Assembly (NCBI RefSeq): GCF_021347895.1
Contig: NC_067117.1
Coordinates: 17,579,858-17,643,857, forward strand
Source: Acanthochromis polyacanthus
Lineage: Eukaryota > Chordata > Actinopteri > Pomacentridae
Direction of reading: 5' to 3'
DNA: 64,000 nt
The notes beneath the pieces were generated by a model that worked only from the letters and a program-made list of their open reading frames with translations, searched no databases and was not told the origin of the DNA. Below are positions 30,644 to 43,466 of the stretch, one piece after another; the first letter of the stretch is position 1; each line of letters opens with the position of its first letter. A program made the position numbers and the translations under genes.

Positions 30644-31210
30644 TACTAATTTGCATAGGAATTTAAAGAATGTCCGAAGGCTGCAAACGCGATTATATAA
30701 ACACTATACGCCGATGGAAAGCTTAGATTCTCATGAATCCGCCGGTATAAACCACTTTCAGATGTGATTACCACAGCGGGTAATATAAACACATTTGTCC
30801 GACAAACAACGAATATCCATCCATCCTTTCTCTGTACACGGCTTCAACGCACACAGCGCGACTCACATTTCCGGGTTCATTATTACACACAGATGAAAAT
30901 ATTCCACAAAAAACGGCCATAATCCATCCTTGGACATCCAGACGACACAAGCCAGTAAACTATTTTGTCCAAAACATGTCTTGAAGTCGGTATAAAATCC
31001 ACGAATCGGTCGTTTTCAAGGAAATGCACCTCGCGATGCGCTTCCAATATTCCCTGTATTTCTCGTCATATTTAACGGGTTATTGTTTTGATTGTATTTT
31101 TTTCTGTGTCTTGTTGTGTCCTTGTTCTTATGGTGTGTGTATTTGGACCCAGTGTCTGGAATAAAGCTGAATTGAATTGAACTGAATATTTTTTATTTAC
31201 AAATAGAATA

Positions 31211-31414
31211 TCAGCGATTTTTTTGTACTGAAAATGGCTGGAATTGACTGCAGCTGATCGTCTCTGTCCAGTCTTTTCGCCTCAGTGCATTTAACCACAA
31301 CTGTCTTCGTTCCCTCTGAGCACGAGTGTTAGGTGGAATCCTATAAAACTTTAATTTGCGTTCGCCAATGTCATTCCTCCTATTCTGGCATCCAAAAACA
31401 CAGCAGGACAACAT
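31211..31414 (-). pseudogene. Truncated THAP-domain frame (transposase N-terminus)
   Basis: From the ATG at 31412-31414, 67 residues begin MLSCCVFGCQNRRN. They show the first zinc-binding cysteines (C5, C9), the FYRIP motif (23-27), W40, A43 and RRKDW (45-49). These are the first half of a THAP (C2CH) zinc finger, a DNA-binding domain found in P-element-type and Kolobok transposases and in host THAP proteins. The second Cys-x2-His pair and the closing AVPTIF-like motif are absent before the stop, so the finger cannot be complete unless an unseen splice joins another exon. An upstream in-frame Met (31463-31465) exists, but THAP proteins normally start right at this cysteine cluster. It lies inside an element with inverted ends, so a transposase remnant is more likely than a host gene. 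Confidence 0.7.
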
Positions 31415-31979
31415 TTTAGAAAAGTTGATAGAGCCGAGTCCCTCAGTCTTTCGCCTTTCGGTCACGGCCGCATGCTGCCTCTTTTGCCTCCAGCTAAAGC
31501 TGTGACGTCATTCGTGACGTGGGTCATTAAAGGGTCTATACGGATGTAGACTCGGATAAAAGACGCATACTATAATTAAATGATGGCAACAAACTGAATA
31601 AACACTTCAAGAAGCACTTCAGGAAGTTTTTTCATCGTGTTTAGACAGACAAATTGATAATTCATTGTGTGTGAGCATGCTACTGATTCCCTCAGAGATG
31701 GCTCGGGTGAATAGCATGAAAGGACAGCCCAAGTGTACCAGCGAATAAAGTATACACGTTTTATTACCCTTCATCCCTTTATCTGTGGATGTGAAAGGGT
31801 CTATTCACTTGGCTGGGCTTATGCAGTGCACGAACAAGCAGACAGTCCCATGTGTGCTGGTTGAGTTTGTCCATGTTCGCTCCAACAATTGAGAGGGACA
31901 AAGGTGAACCAACTGATTTGTTGCAGTCGCTAAAATAATAGAGCAATTTCTTTCCTTAATGCTCATGGTCTGCTGTTGA

Positions 31980-31981
<2 letters not shown>

Positions 31982-32073
<92 letters not shown>
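31982..32073. repeat. (CA)46 microsatellite
   Basis: An uninterrupted CA array of about 92 bp. Confidence 0.97.
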
Positions 32074-32075
<2 letters not shown>

Positions 32076-32244
32076 GACGCCCAGGTCTGCTGAGAACAGG
32101 CTGTTCGCTCAAATCGTCCTCAAACAATGAAGTGCTGAACAGATCACATCAATCTCTCTCAAGAGAAATATTAGTTTCCCCCACCTTCCTTCCCCGCACC
32201 CACACATGCTGAAGGAAGCCGGGGTTGCGTATGTGTTTTTCTGC

Positions 32245-32248
<4 letters not shown>

Positions 32249-32291
<43 letters not shown>

Positions 32292-32293
32292 CG
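32249..32293. repeat. (GT)n-(GC)n array
   Basis: About 17 GT units run directly into GCGCGCGCGCG, giving a continuous alternating purine-pyrimidine tract of the kind that readily adopts Z-DNA. It is complementary to the CA array 175 bp to the left. Confidence 0.95.
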
Positions 32294-35200
32294 ATCCATG
32301 GATGTGTGCAGCGAGCCAGACATCGGAAAAAAGACACACTTTCAACTTGTCTCAAATTTACCTCCAGTCCCCCGCAAGGCTTACACAACTGGTGAAAATA
32401 GTCGGTGACATTCCACTGCCATGAACAAGACATAAAACAACCTCTAACTATCACCACACATCAATTACACTTTTATTTGTTGGCTGGAGGTGCAGTGAAT
32501 GAGGCCTTATTTTCGCAGCAGCTTCAGCAAAGGGATTTTTACTGTATCAGCAATGAAATGATTTGTATTTTTGCCAATTTTATAAGCAGCATTATGATCC
32601 TAAAACATACTCAGGTAAATCAAATATTTCCAACAGCCAGGATGAGAAATTTGCTTTGAAAAATTGAAAGAGAAGAGAAATGATCTGATAAGGCCACTTT
32701 AGGATTTAAAGAAGTTTCTATTTTTTATGCACTCCTAAGATTTTTTTTTTGCAAGTTTTAAGAAAGTAATTCTCTCTCCATCTCTTTCTCCCACCCCCCA
32801 CTAATCTCTGTATATTAGCTCTCAGGAAGGGAAAGCTCTCTCCATGTGTTCTGGCTGTTTTAATATCTGTCATCTTCATCCTGTGCTCCATCCCTCTGCT
32901 TCCTCCTCTCTTATTTTGGCTCTCTGTTTCCTCCTGTCTTCATATTTCACTCCTTTGTTTGACTCCTCTGTCCTCATCTCCGTTCACTCTATCAGTCCTC
33001 GTCAGTGACCGGCGCTGGACAACGGAGTGTGTGTGTAAAGTTTCGGGGCAGATGATGAGGTCTTGCGCCATTTAGTGCGTTGTCTTTGGCATTCCTCATT
33101 TCACTTGGTGCTTTTTTGTCAGCGCTGCCCAGGTTTCTTGACACTCCATATAAACACACTGATTACAGCCTGAGCTGTGGGACCTGTGTGTTCGTGTGTG
33201 TGTGTGTTCGTGCACAGTATATCAGTGTGTGACTGACGCCTAATGCACACCTGTGTTTAAATGTTAACTTTGCAGAAACATCTTTCAGCAGCCCATCTAT
33301 TCCATTACATATGTTTCAAAACAGCTCACAGCCAAAGATACATGTTTTTTTTGTTTTGTTTTTTACCAAGTTAATTTCCAGGAACTTTTAATTAACTTCG
33401 AGATGACATAAAATACACCTACCAGTGTAACACACTTTGATATCCATTACTGTCAAGACTGAATTGACAACATGCCCTTGGAGCATGGATTAGATAAATG
33501 CATAATGAAACATTCTTTCAGTTGCATAAAAACTATTGAATCAAAATTTTCTTTTTAGAAAATAAATTCTGTGGCGTGCTGAGGATTTTGTCTCAACAAG
33601 GTACAGTATTTGGCACAGAACCTTTCAAGTAGGTTATGCTACAAATTTTGATTAGAGCTGCTAATGGTCACGTGCTCGCTTTTGCAGTGAATCTAATTAA
33701 TCAGTTAATAAAGGCAAACAGCAGGAATGCTTTCTGCATACATATAAATCCTTGACACTGTTGCTCTCACTTTCCAAATCATGGTTCCACAGAAAAGACA
33801 CTTCTGTGGCTGAAGTCCTGTTTGGTAACAGGCTGTCTAGTCAACACTTTTAATGAGTACTTTCAAAAAGCATCTTTTTCTATAACCCAGTTTGAACCAT
33901 GCACATTATGTTTTCCAGAATAAAGAAAACAAGCTCGTTTTAAATTTAATGATAAAGCATTTTTGTTATACTCCGTTGTGTTTTGAAAGGATTTTCGTGA
34001 GCCCATGAAGTAGCTGAAACATCTTAGGACATAAAAGTACATGTAATCCTTCCAGTATATTGAAAATATCAGAATTGCCATACTTGGAGTGACCTGAATT
34101 TCATTGGATTGCGAAGATACCAAGTATTTAATGAGGTAATTAAGTTTTCTCCTAAATTTAGTCAAAGCCAATTTTGTGTCCCATGACGCTGCACACTCAC
34201 TGTTGATCTGGGCAGGGTGTAAAATTTCCCATTCGACAGACCTAAATATGAACCTGCTGGCTACTTCTTTTTTTCCTGACAGCAGAGATTAACCTGGAGA
34301 GCACAAAGCCAAAGGTTAATATTATCTACTCCAGATCTCCTCTCAAGTGACTAGATGCCATGACCAAGCAGAAAGATTATTTTTCACGTGTTTTGTTTCA
34401 TTCTTACATGGCCTCACTAACACACATGGCATACATCCAATTTCCAAAAATAACAGCACACACACTGGAGAACACATAACGGTAGTAAGTAAATAGTTTA
34501 GAAAACCAAAAATGTATATAAGGAGACTAAACAATAGTATTACAAGCAATGAGAAATTGGTGCCCAGCAACCTTACAGACACCACTCCCAGCTGTAATCA
34601 TAGTCATAAAATATTCCATATATACATGCATATATTTGTATGCAATGTTTTTTTTGCTGAACAGTCATTCTTATGGAGTTGCTTTGGGGTTTTAGTTTTA
34701 GTTGTTTTTTTACGATGCACTACCCCAAAGAAATGGAAAATGTTTCTTCACTGCTGGTTTTCCTTAGAATTTAGTTAGAGGAATTTAAACTTTCCTTGAT
34801 TTTTTTCGTTTGTATTATCTATTCCTGCCTCCTTTTCCACTTAATTGCGCACAAAGTGCAGATACTGATGCCGAGGATGTAAAATACACCATCTCCTGTG
34901 TGGTGGAAGACTTTTCCACATATGCAGTTCTGCATGAGTACAATGGGCTGAATCGCAACTGCATAAATAGACATTTATTCAAAGTAGCAGGGAATAATTC
35001 AAATTATTACTGAAAGTCAATGTCCTGTCGTAGTGAATCAATCAGCATTTAAGTGCTTCTATTCAAACTGAGCCCGAACATCATGGCCTTTAACTTGCCT
35101 CTTAAACATATAGATTTTTTATTTCTTTTTTTTTTTAAATATGTGCTGAGAGAAGTGTGTTATAGATGTACTGAGTGCTGGTGATGGATACTCCTTCCCC

Positions 35201-36780
35201 ACTAACAGTGTAATATGTATTTGAATGAGCTGCTCTGTTTACATTAACTGTGACCATTTTCATCAGTGCAGACACTCTAAAGGTTACTGGTTACACAGGT
35301 ACAATGAGCTCTCTTTTGTCGATTTCTTCCTTCATATTCAATCTCATTCTCTTCTGTTATTTTCTTTTCTTATCTGTTCTGTTCCATTCATTTAAATTCC
35401 CTTCTGTTACATTGTATGCCATTCTGTTCTGTTCTGTTCTTTCTACTGATCAGAGCTGTGGACTTTTGGCAGTGCCTCATGTATGTTGACCATCCATCAT
35501 TATTCCATTAAATGTTCTGACCCAGACGGATTTATTTGCATAAACATGAACAAACTAAATTATTAAACTATATATGACCTGAAAATGATTAAAAAGCAGT
35601 GCCCCAAGTGTTGCGGAGTTACCAAACTGAATTATTTGAATTATATATAATAACTGTCCGCCAGCAGGAATTATGCTGTACTCCACCCACTGTATAAACA
35701 ATAATCAGTGCCTACTGAGTGTTTCTGAAGATACATTAGTAATTTGAGAGTGACTGTGTTTAACTTTCAGTAGCTTGTTATGTTTTTATAATCAATTATT
35801 GGTCAGCTCAAAGAGACTTTTGGGACGGTCTCTGGACCCTTTACACTGGCTTGAATTGAATTTTTCCGCACACCTTCCTGTTTGGCGATGCATACACAGA
35901 AGCTACAAGAGGAATGAGTTGAATTCAAAGACCATCGTCCGTTCTGCATATCTGCGGTGACTGTTGCACTCTTATTGAAATTCAGAGTGTTTTTCGTGCT
36001 CTGATTGTAAACCTGAAAGGCCAAGGTGGAACTAATTCTCTCAGCCTTGTTAGTGAAGGCTGTCGCACTTTGTTTGCGCGCTGCAGAAAATGTGTCTCTG
36101 CCTTCCAAAGCTCGCCTTTTCTCATTTCTCTATTTGCTTTTATGTCTCAAGTACATTATTTTGTTATTATTATTAACCAAAAAGCCAGGCTCTCTCTCAC
36201 ACACACTACCAGGAGTGCGAAAATTGAATATTGCATTTAAAAGTCAATTTCCACAATGGGATTACGCAAATCAGCCTCTCCCCGTTTCACCCCTTTGCTT
36301 CCATTCATCTCTCATTCATCCTCCTCCACCTTGATGCATCTCTTCATTTGCCGTGGTTTACTCTATTCATTTGAAGACATCTTTTTCACGCTCAAACAGC
36401 CAGACTCATGTTTTTCCACTTTGCATTGTTACGTTGCCCCTGGCCAACCTGTGTGTGTGTTTGTGTGCGTGTGTGTGCGTATACAAATATCTTGTCCAGG
36501 TCCTTTCAACTGGGAAAAAAAAACAACCCTAAAAGCAATTACTCCTCTCAAATGTAATGCTTTTGGTCAATGCAATTTCACGATTAGAAGTGGGAGTTAT
36601 TTATTATCTTTCTATCTATTCATTTGTATATATCACCTTGAAAGAGGAGAAATTGGTGAAATTGTGCCTGTGAAATGAATTAGGATAAGAAGACTTGGTG
36701 AACAAAGGCACACATTATTATCCCACAATCCCACCTCACCCTGAGTCAACCTGTCTGTCTTCTCAACATAAGTAAAAACA

Positions 36781-36810
36781 TTCTGTGAGGAAGAATTCTT
36801 CTTCACAGAA
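36781..36810. repeat. 30-bp near-perfect palindrome
   Basis: TTCTGTGAGGAAGAA is followed by its reverse complement with a single mismatched pair, centred on the GAATTC-containing middle. A second stem, CTTCAGC with GCTGAAG, follows at about 36813-36841. Confidence 0.85.
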
Positions 36811-38384
36811 TCTTCAGCTTTGTAAAAGAGGCTGCTGAAGTTCTGTGTACAGTGAAGACAACTAACACAGTCTTGAAATAAGAAATCAGACTGAAATAAG
36901 ACTTCTAGTGGTTAATAATGATTTTTTTTAACCATTCATACACAAATAGTAATCATGGTGTCTTTCTACAAATGCATGTGGGCAGCATGAAGCCAAAGAC
37001 GTTCAAGTGCACTTTTAAGAAATGGGTATTATTAAGCTATTGAGATTTCATATTTAAAACATTTCCGAGGAGAAGCGATTGTGTGAGCTGTGGAAATTGA
37101 AAGAAATGGAAAATGGACTATATATTTTTTGTATTCTGTCGTATAAATTATCAAAATGTGCAATGAATGTTTAAGTTTCTGAAGAGTCTCAAGAAGACGG
37201 CAAGATGTCTAGTTCATATCTTTTGACATAATTTCTCCATTAGACAAAAATTGTACATGCAACATTATGGGCATAGCTTATTTGAATTATTGTTGGATTA
37301 CAAGTCCATGTGAAATGTGCATAGTTATATGCACAATACAATATTGGAAAAAAGACTCATATGCAGCACTAAAATAACTGTGAAGTGAATGAACAAAATA
37401 ATAAAAGAAAGAGATAGTAGTTTGATTAAATTAATAAATAACTAAGACTGACTGTATGCAAAATTTACCTGCTTATGATTAAGGTAATGTGTCATATAAA
37501 CTGGAAAAAACCCTGGTTTTTGAACTTTTATTGACCTGGAAATTAAGGTGCAAAATAATATAGGTTTATAGCTATCTTTATGTAACACGCATAATTTGTT
37601 ATTAACTTTAATTGGAAAAGTATGACAGCTTAACATCAGTGCCTTGGTAGATATAAAACGTGTGAATGTTGTCAACAATTTGTGAGATTCTGTGTCACAG
37701 AATCTAAAAGTAAAGGAGCGATGGAGATGAAGGAGCTTGCCACAGTTTTCTGCTTACATGTTGGCTGAGGATTTGTGGTGGAAGCCGGCATGGAGTATTT
37801 TCTTTTATGTTTTAAAAAAATCTTTTCTTGCAAAAACTTTGTGTGTTATGGAAATTTGGCCTTGTTGACCAAATAAATAACTTCTCTACCTGCCAAGCGA
37901 ACAAAGTCTGAAACTCTGGCCTCATCAGTCCTCTGCCACTCCTCACCCTCCTCCTTTGCTGCTTTCTTCATTTTCTGCACCTCTCCAGACGGCATCTCTC
38001 GCCCGCTCCACTTTCCTCTCTGCTTGTTTACAGTAAGCAGGTCCGAGCAGGATGGTTTTACCTTTTATGGCCATTCTTCATCCACGGTAAAAGCGCACTA
38101 ATACAGCGGCATGTTACCCACCTCCCCCTCCTCATTCTGACCTCCCCCGATGGGGTACCAGGGGTGGGTGGATGGGTGTGTGTGTGTGTTTTTGCATGCG
38201 CAGACTAGATCACCAAATCTGTGAGGCATTCAATTTCTAATGTGCAGTAAAAGCACCTTTTAAAAATGTCCCACTCGTCCACATAGACAGATAGTGGCTG
38301 AGGCAGGGGGATTGTTTTGAATGTCTGACTTTATAAAAAGCTTCTCTCACAAGTGTTTAGGTTAGACTAGGGGTCCCTATGTCT

Positions 38385-38420
<36 letters not shown>

Positions 38421-41400
38421 CACACACACACGTGCACACCCTCACAAAGCAGGCAGGTGTTATTGAGTAAGACCTGCTGTGAACACATCCAAGTATTCAA
38501 GGGAGGAATGAGTGTGAGTCGGAGAGAAAGAGATGACATGCAGCATTGTGCAGGCATAGTGGGCACGCACAGGAAATGTCATGTTTCAAAGCAATGTTAA
38601 TTAATATGTGAAGACAGCATTAACTTCTTTTCTTACTTAAGCTCTGTAATTCCACCATGCACAGTGCAGCATCAATTAAAACCCTTCAGACCTTCTCCAC
38701 TGATGCTCTTGTCAAGGCCGGCACGTTGGCAAGCACCATCTCTGTGATTTCTCACTACGCTACAAACGCCTCTGGTTGAAATAATTCAAGAAATAAGAGC
38801 TTGCGTTGGTGTGCGTGTGTTGCTTCAGTGAGTTTGCGTGCTTTATTGACATATTTACATGCCTGTTTGGGGCCGAAGTGCAGCAGCGAGGGCTTAAGTT
38901 AGCCACAGGGTGTGTGCTGGGATCTGACCTCCACTGCTTATGAAATGTGGTTGTGTACATTAGTGTGTGTGTGTGGCTGTGGAATGCCAGTGTCAAGGGC
39001 CTGAGAAACAGCCGTGTACAAACAAACACAGGCTCGTCTTTCCCTGTTGCCCTCCTCTGGTCCCTATCACTCACATGAAAACACAGACGCACACTCACAC
39101 AGACACAGCGTGCTTGCATGGGAGCGATGTTTATTGTCTCAGTGTTAACTAACATCGATGCCATATCTGGCCTCTGTAATTAGATTTACCTTTCCTTGTT
39201 TTTCTTTCCTTTCATTCGGCCCTTTTCCTGCCTTTTGCTTTCCCTTTCTCCATCAAAGTTGTTTTTCTTCCACTGAAGGGGGCTGAAGAAAAAGGAGGAC
39301 AGGAACTCCACCTTCTCTCCTTGCTTACATCTTATTTTATTTTTCTCCTCTGTTTTTCTCTCTCTTCCCTCCCTGGTTCTGTCACCTGTCCTCTGCCTCC
39401 TTTATTTCCTTGGGAATTGCAGCACCCTGGGGTTCTTCCCAGAGCATCGCCAGCGGGATCTGCTCTCTCAGCACCCTCACCCACCCTACCTGAGGGGTGT
39501 GTCACCCCTACCTGGAGGGGGTGGTATACGTTGCTGAGGGGCATGCAAATCCCCAAAACACAAACATACAGTTACATCTCAGGGCGAACGGTCCCCACTG
39601 AGAGCGACAACGTCTTTGTGACACAGTTGAAAAAGAGTGCGTTTTCCCCACAGAACCGAGGTCGCAACCTGCTGTCAGGGGAGATGTTGTGATCTCTCTA
39701 TTGTTGTTTTGCCTTTTATGCGTTTCCTCCTTCCTTTCCACCTCTTTTCTCCTCACCGGTAGCTCCTGTATGCTTTGGGACTTGCAGACAAACAGAAAAA
39801 AATGAGAAGCACTTAAACTCTAAGTGCTCACAGAAACACACACGGAGCAACAGTAAACCAAAGAAGTTTATTTTAATACTCATTACCTGATGACATAAGC
39901 AAAGAAGAGAAGACTTCCAGAAAGTTTTGTTTAAAGTAAATGGTAGTGTGTTTCTGTTTGTGTGTGACGGCAGCTGATTTTAGCAACACTCTTTTTTTAG
40001 TGATATAGTCTCTGGCTCTGTTTTGGAAAGAAAAACTAAAAATGTCCTGGTGCTGGTTGAAGTGACCCGGCATGCCAGCTGTAAACTCCTCTTATGGTAG
40101 TGTTATGGCCATGTGTACAGCACTGTGTGTGTATGTCTACGTGGGCTATGCCACTTTGTTTTCCCCTCTGGATTTAAAGCCTTACATGGAGACAAACAGA
40201 CACCAGAAGCTACATGGAAGTTCCCCAGACAGGTTTTTGTTGTGTGTGCACATATGTGTGTGTCATTCTGTGTCTTAGTGTACACAAACCTTGGAGGCCC
40301 ATGGGTGAAGGCTACCATATCAAAGGTTCAGCGAGCAGGGATTAAGTGTCACTCCCCTGCTAAAGAAAGTTTGGTCCTGTTTAGACGTGACAACAATAGG
40401 TGGCAGAACATTAGACTGTCACTAGAGGGGCGAAACCCAGTCTGCTATGCCCTGAAGTACATGTGTTTTAATCTCTCCAGTTTAAATTTGATGGGTCCGC
40501 TGCTGCCAAAAATGAACATCCCTCACATCTACCATCCTCTGTAGCCGCTCCTTTTGACTTTCCCTGCTACTTTCACCTGGTCTGCTCTTGTTTTTAATCT
40601 GTCTTTGAATACGGAGACATGTCTGGAAATGAAAGACAGTTGAGTTGAGTGCAAGAGGGAATAAAAAAGAGAACTGCTCTGCTGCCCCCCTTCTCTCTCT
40701 CCCCCTCCTCACCCCCTCCTCCCTAGCCCTCCCCTCCAGGGAATGTTTTGGGGCCCAGCTCATATTTTGTTTGCACAATGCATTCCTGCAGGCTCTTTAT
40801 TTATGTCAATCTTCCTTTTGATCAGAGTCCGGTTACCACCGGTTACCCACTCGCTGCTCCTGTGAGTGAAGGAACCCACCTGTGATGTAGCAGTGTGTGT
40901 GTGTGCGTGCGTGTGGGCGTGTGTGCGTGTGTGTCTGCAGGAGTCTGAGGCCTTCGTTCCAGGGCAAGTTTACCATCAATTAATATGGCTAAATGATTCC
41001 CTCACATGGTAAAGTATTTATGTAAGGTGATCTGGCTGCTGGTGGAGCCCAGGACATCTGGCTGTGATCTACATCACAGATGGTTCTACCTGCACACACA
41101 CTACTTATACAACACACACAGACGCACACACAGAGTCTGGAGGTGGAGAGGTGAGGTAGATGTTTAGTGTGTGAGTTTATGTGCTGAGCTGTGTGTGTAT
41201 GTGCTGTACATTTTAGGCATTAGTGCCCGCTGCTTAAAAGGAAAGTCTTTCAGCGGGATGCACCGTACGCACTGCTCAGAGCAGGGGTCATGCATGCTTG
41301 ATTTCTAGGCTTGGTTAAGAAACACTTAACAAGTAGGAGTAAGCATATATAAAAAGCATGCACAATGACAACTAATACATTCCCTGTTTGTCTGAATAGC

Positions 41401-42317
41401 TACGCATAAAGATAATTACACCCACTTCTCACTCTGAAGTATGAATGATCAGCTTCAGCTTAGGTCAGGAGTTCTTGATTTTCATGTCAGTAAAGAAATG
41501 TGTAAGAATGTGATATTTGTAAACTGCGATGTTATAGCATTACCTTGGCAGGCTTGATGTTGTCATAGAAGCTACCAAAGCTGACGGGACCTCCACACAT
41601 TCTGCCTTTTGTAGGTTACTTTGAGAGGATTTTTGTCACCACATCAACACTTACCAGTATGAGGGTAAAAAGTATTGTAACTACTGTCATCATCCTCATC
41701 CTCATTACTCCATCAGCTCCATTTGTTCTCAGAGCATGGCTGCTAGAAAACTTAGAAAAAATGCTTTTCATCAAAATTTTTTGTGGAAACTGTTGTGTAG
41801 TCTCCTGAGCTGTTGCTTATATCAGACTATACTACATATTAACTCCTCTCTGAGCGGTAGTTTGTATTTTCTTTGTGTATTTTAGTGCTGTGCCAATGTA
41901 TTCACTCAGATATTGATGCCAAGCATGACTTTAAAGTTACAAGTTAAAGAATCTTTTGTTTCATTTTCCTTTTGCAAGCAATTTTTAAACCAGTACTGAT
42001 GTTGTCTGTCTGTAAAGTCTGCATGTGAAATTGAACAGGTTACAATGCATTGTAAATAACCATAATAGAAGTATTTCAGAAAAACAAAATAATGAAAAAG
42101 TTAATCATGATAAATTAAAGAATGTACCTAATACATAAAGTAGAATCCTATAACAGAATGTTTTTGTTAGTTTCTGCATGTTATTTTCAAATTTAAATGA
42201 TCATAAATTCAATTTGTTAGTTGTTGTTGTTTTTTTACATTCATGGCTTTGCATTAATCTGTTCTTTTAAGGTTGAATCACACTTGCATGCATTAACATA
42301 CCAATAATGACACATTT
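36811..42317. other. Non-coding interval
   Basis: No gene is supported. It contains a 10-bp-arm inverted repeat at 37685-37705 (AGATTCTGTG, T, CACAGAATCT), CA/GT arrays near 38386 and 40895-40940, and pyrimidine-rich tracts. The CpG-containing stretch at about 37900-38110 could be regulatory, but nothing specific was recognised. Confidence 0.6.
38386..38418. repeat. (CA)n microsatellite
   Basis: About 16 CA units, continuing imperfectly to 38431. Confidence 0.95.
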
Positions 42318-42371
42318 AAATGCCTTTTATTCTACACTGAGCTACTGCTCAGTGTAGAATAAAAGGCATTT
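42318..42371. repeat. Perfect 25-bp hairpin with 4-nt loop
   Basis: The left arm (42318-42342, beginning AAATGCCTTTTATTC) and right arm (42347-42371) are exact reverse complements separated by TACT. The stem is shorter than a usual pre-miRNA, and the flanks show no target duplication, so it may be a small foldback element or a recent palindromic duplication. Confidence 0.95.
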
Positions 42372-42899
42372 CTGCTCCTGCACCATGAAACAGTCTCATG
42401 TGCTAGCTCATAAATACAATAATTTAGCGTTTCATATAAAATGTGTGTATGCACTTACAGAACACTGATGTAATGTTTAATGAAATAAGAGAAACACACA
42501 CAAAGAGTGTGCTTTGACTGCTTGCATTAAATGTTGTGTTATGAGGACTTGCGCTGTATATTAGTGTTATAATCGTGCACCACAATTACCCAGACTATTC
42601 CAAAGCATTTTTTTAAATGAAATGTAATTGCAGCAATTTTAGTTAAAGGTTTAATCCAAAACGCAGAGACACAGACTTGACTTTATGGTTTTACAAGTTT
42701 TGAAAAAAACTTAAAAAAGGTATAATCCCCTTCCTTCTTCCTAGCCAACCTTCCATCCAGCTTTAGTGCAAATCTTAAATGAATTTCCAAAGAATCGGCA
42801 AAGGAAAAATGCAAATGAATGCGTATTTCATCCACCACTCGTTAATGTGAAAATTGGGTGTTGGGTGCATCGAGATTAAAAGTTTTTTGGTGCGATTTC

Positions 42900-43466
42900 T
42901 TAAAGGGGAACTATCGGTTTTTTTCAACCTGGGGTCTGTTTTCATTTGTCATTTCATACATGTGAGTGATGGAGAAATGAATTTTTGACATAGCTCCAGT
43001 ATTTAGCCAGGCAGGCAGCTTCGCAGCTCAGCTAGCGAAAAGTATGGGCAACTTGCACCCCTGCGTCAAAGTCCGCCCTAACGTGCCTCCACCGGTGTTC
43101 GCATGATTTCGGAACGAGATTTGCTTTCTAACGTCCCGACATTGGGATACAGACCACAACAAATAGCAATCGCCAAGTAATGTGGAGGTTTTTGTTCACT
43201 TCTCATCTCTAGTATGTTGTAGGACACTCGTTGAGACTATCCGAGCCGGTCAGTGTGGGGGAAAAAAAAGCATGTTAGGGCAGACTTTGACGCGGGGGGG
43301 CAAGTTGCCCCATACTTTTCGCTAGCTGAGTTGCTAGCTGACCTGCGAAGCTGCCTGCCTGGCTAAATACTGGAGCTATGTCGAAATTCATCTCTCCATC
43401 ATTCACATGTATGAAATTACATATGAAAACAGACCCCAGGATGAAAAAAACGAAGTTTCCCTTTAA
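42900..43466. mobile_element. 567-bp TTAA-flanked foldback MITE
   Basis: TTAA occurs at both borders (42900-42903 and 43463-43466). The inner ends form long inverted arms of about 190 bp: left 42904 to about 43086, right about 43272 to 43462. Both carry the same ordered blocks, such as 'acctggggtctgttttcat', 'agctccagtatttagccagg' and 'cagctagcgaaaagtatgg'. The arms differ by scattered substitutions and a small insertion in the right arm (ctagctgagttg-like). The central ~185 bp is unique and non-coding. TTAA duplication and AGGG(A/G)AACT ends point to a piggyBac/Kolobok-type non-autonomous transposon. Confidence 0.85.

Larger units (their letters stand above)
30478..31540 (-). mobile_element. 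DNA transposon with inverted ends and a THAP-domain frame (P- or Kolobok-like)
   Basis: The two ends carry matching inverted sequence: ATAGACCCTTTA at 30476-30487 and its complement TAAAGGGTCTAT at 31528-31539. A second inverted pair, GCTGGAGGCAAAAG, lies about 50 bp inside each end. A THAP-domain frame starts just inside the right end and reads leftward, the position of a transposase N-terminus in P-like or Kolobok-like elements. There is no room or frame for a full transposase, so the copy is non-autonomous. The flanks show no clear 8-bp or TTAA duplication. A segment near 31085-31187 ending 'aaagctgaattgaattgaa' looks like the tail of a nested retroelement. Confidence 0.65.
31541..36780. 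other. Non-coding interval with long microsatellites
   Basis: No gene is supported. It contains the two largest opposed dinucleotide arrays of the window (listed separately) and AT-rich sequence without recognised exons. A further 'aaagggtctatt' near 31795 echoes the terminal sequence of the adjacent THAP element. Confidence 0.6.

Noticed and set aside
31805..32457. Open frames with long TH or CV repeats on both strands
   Set aside because: They are direct translations of the CA/GT arrays at 31982-32073 and 32249-32293.
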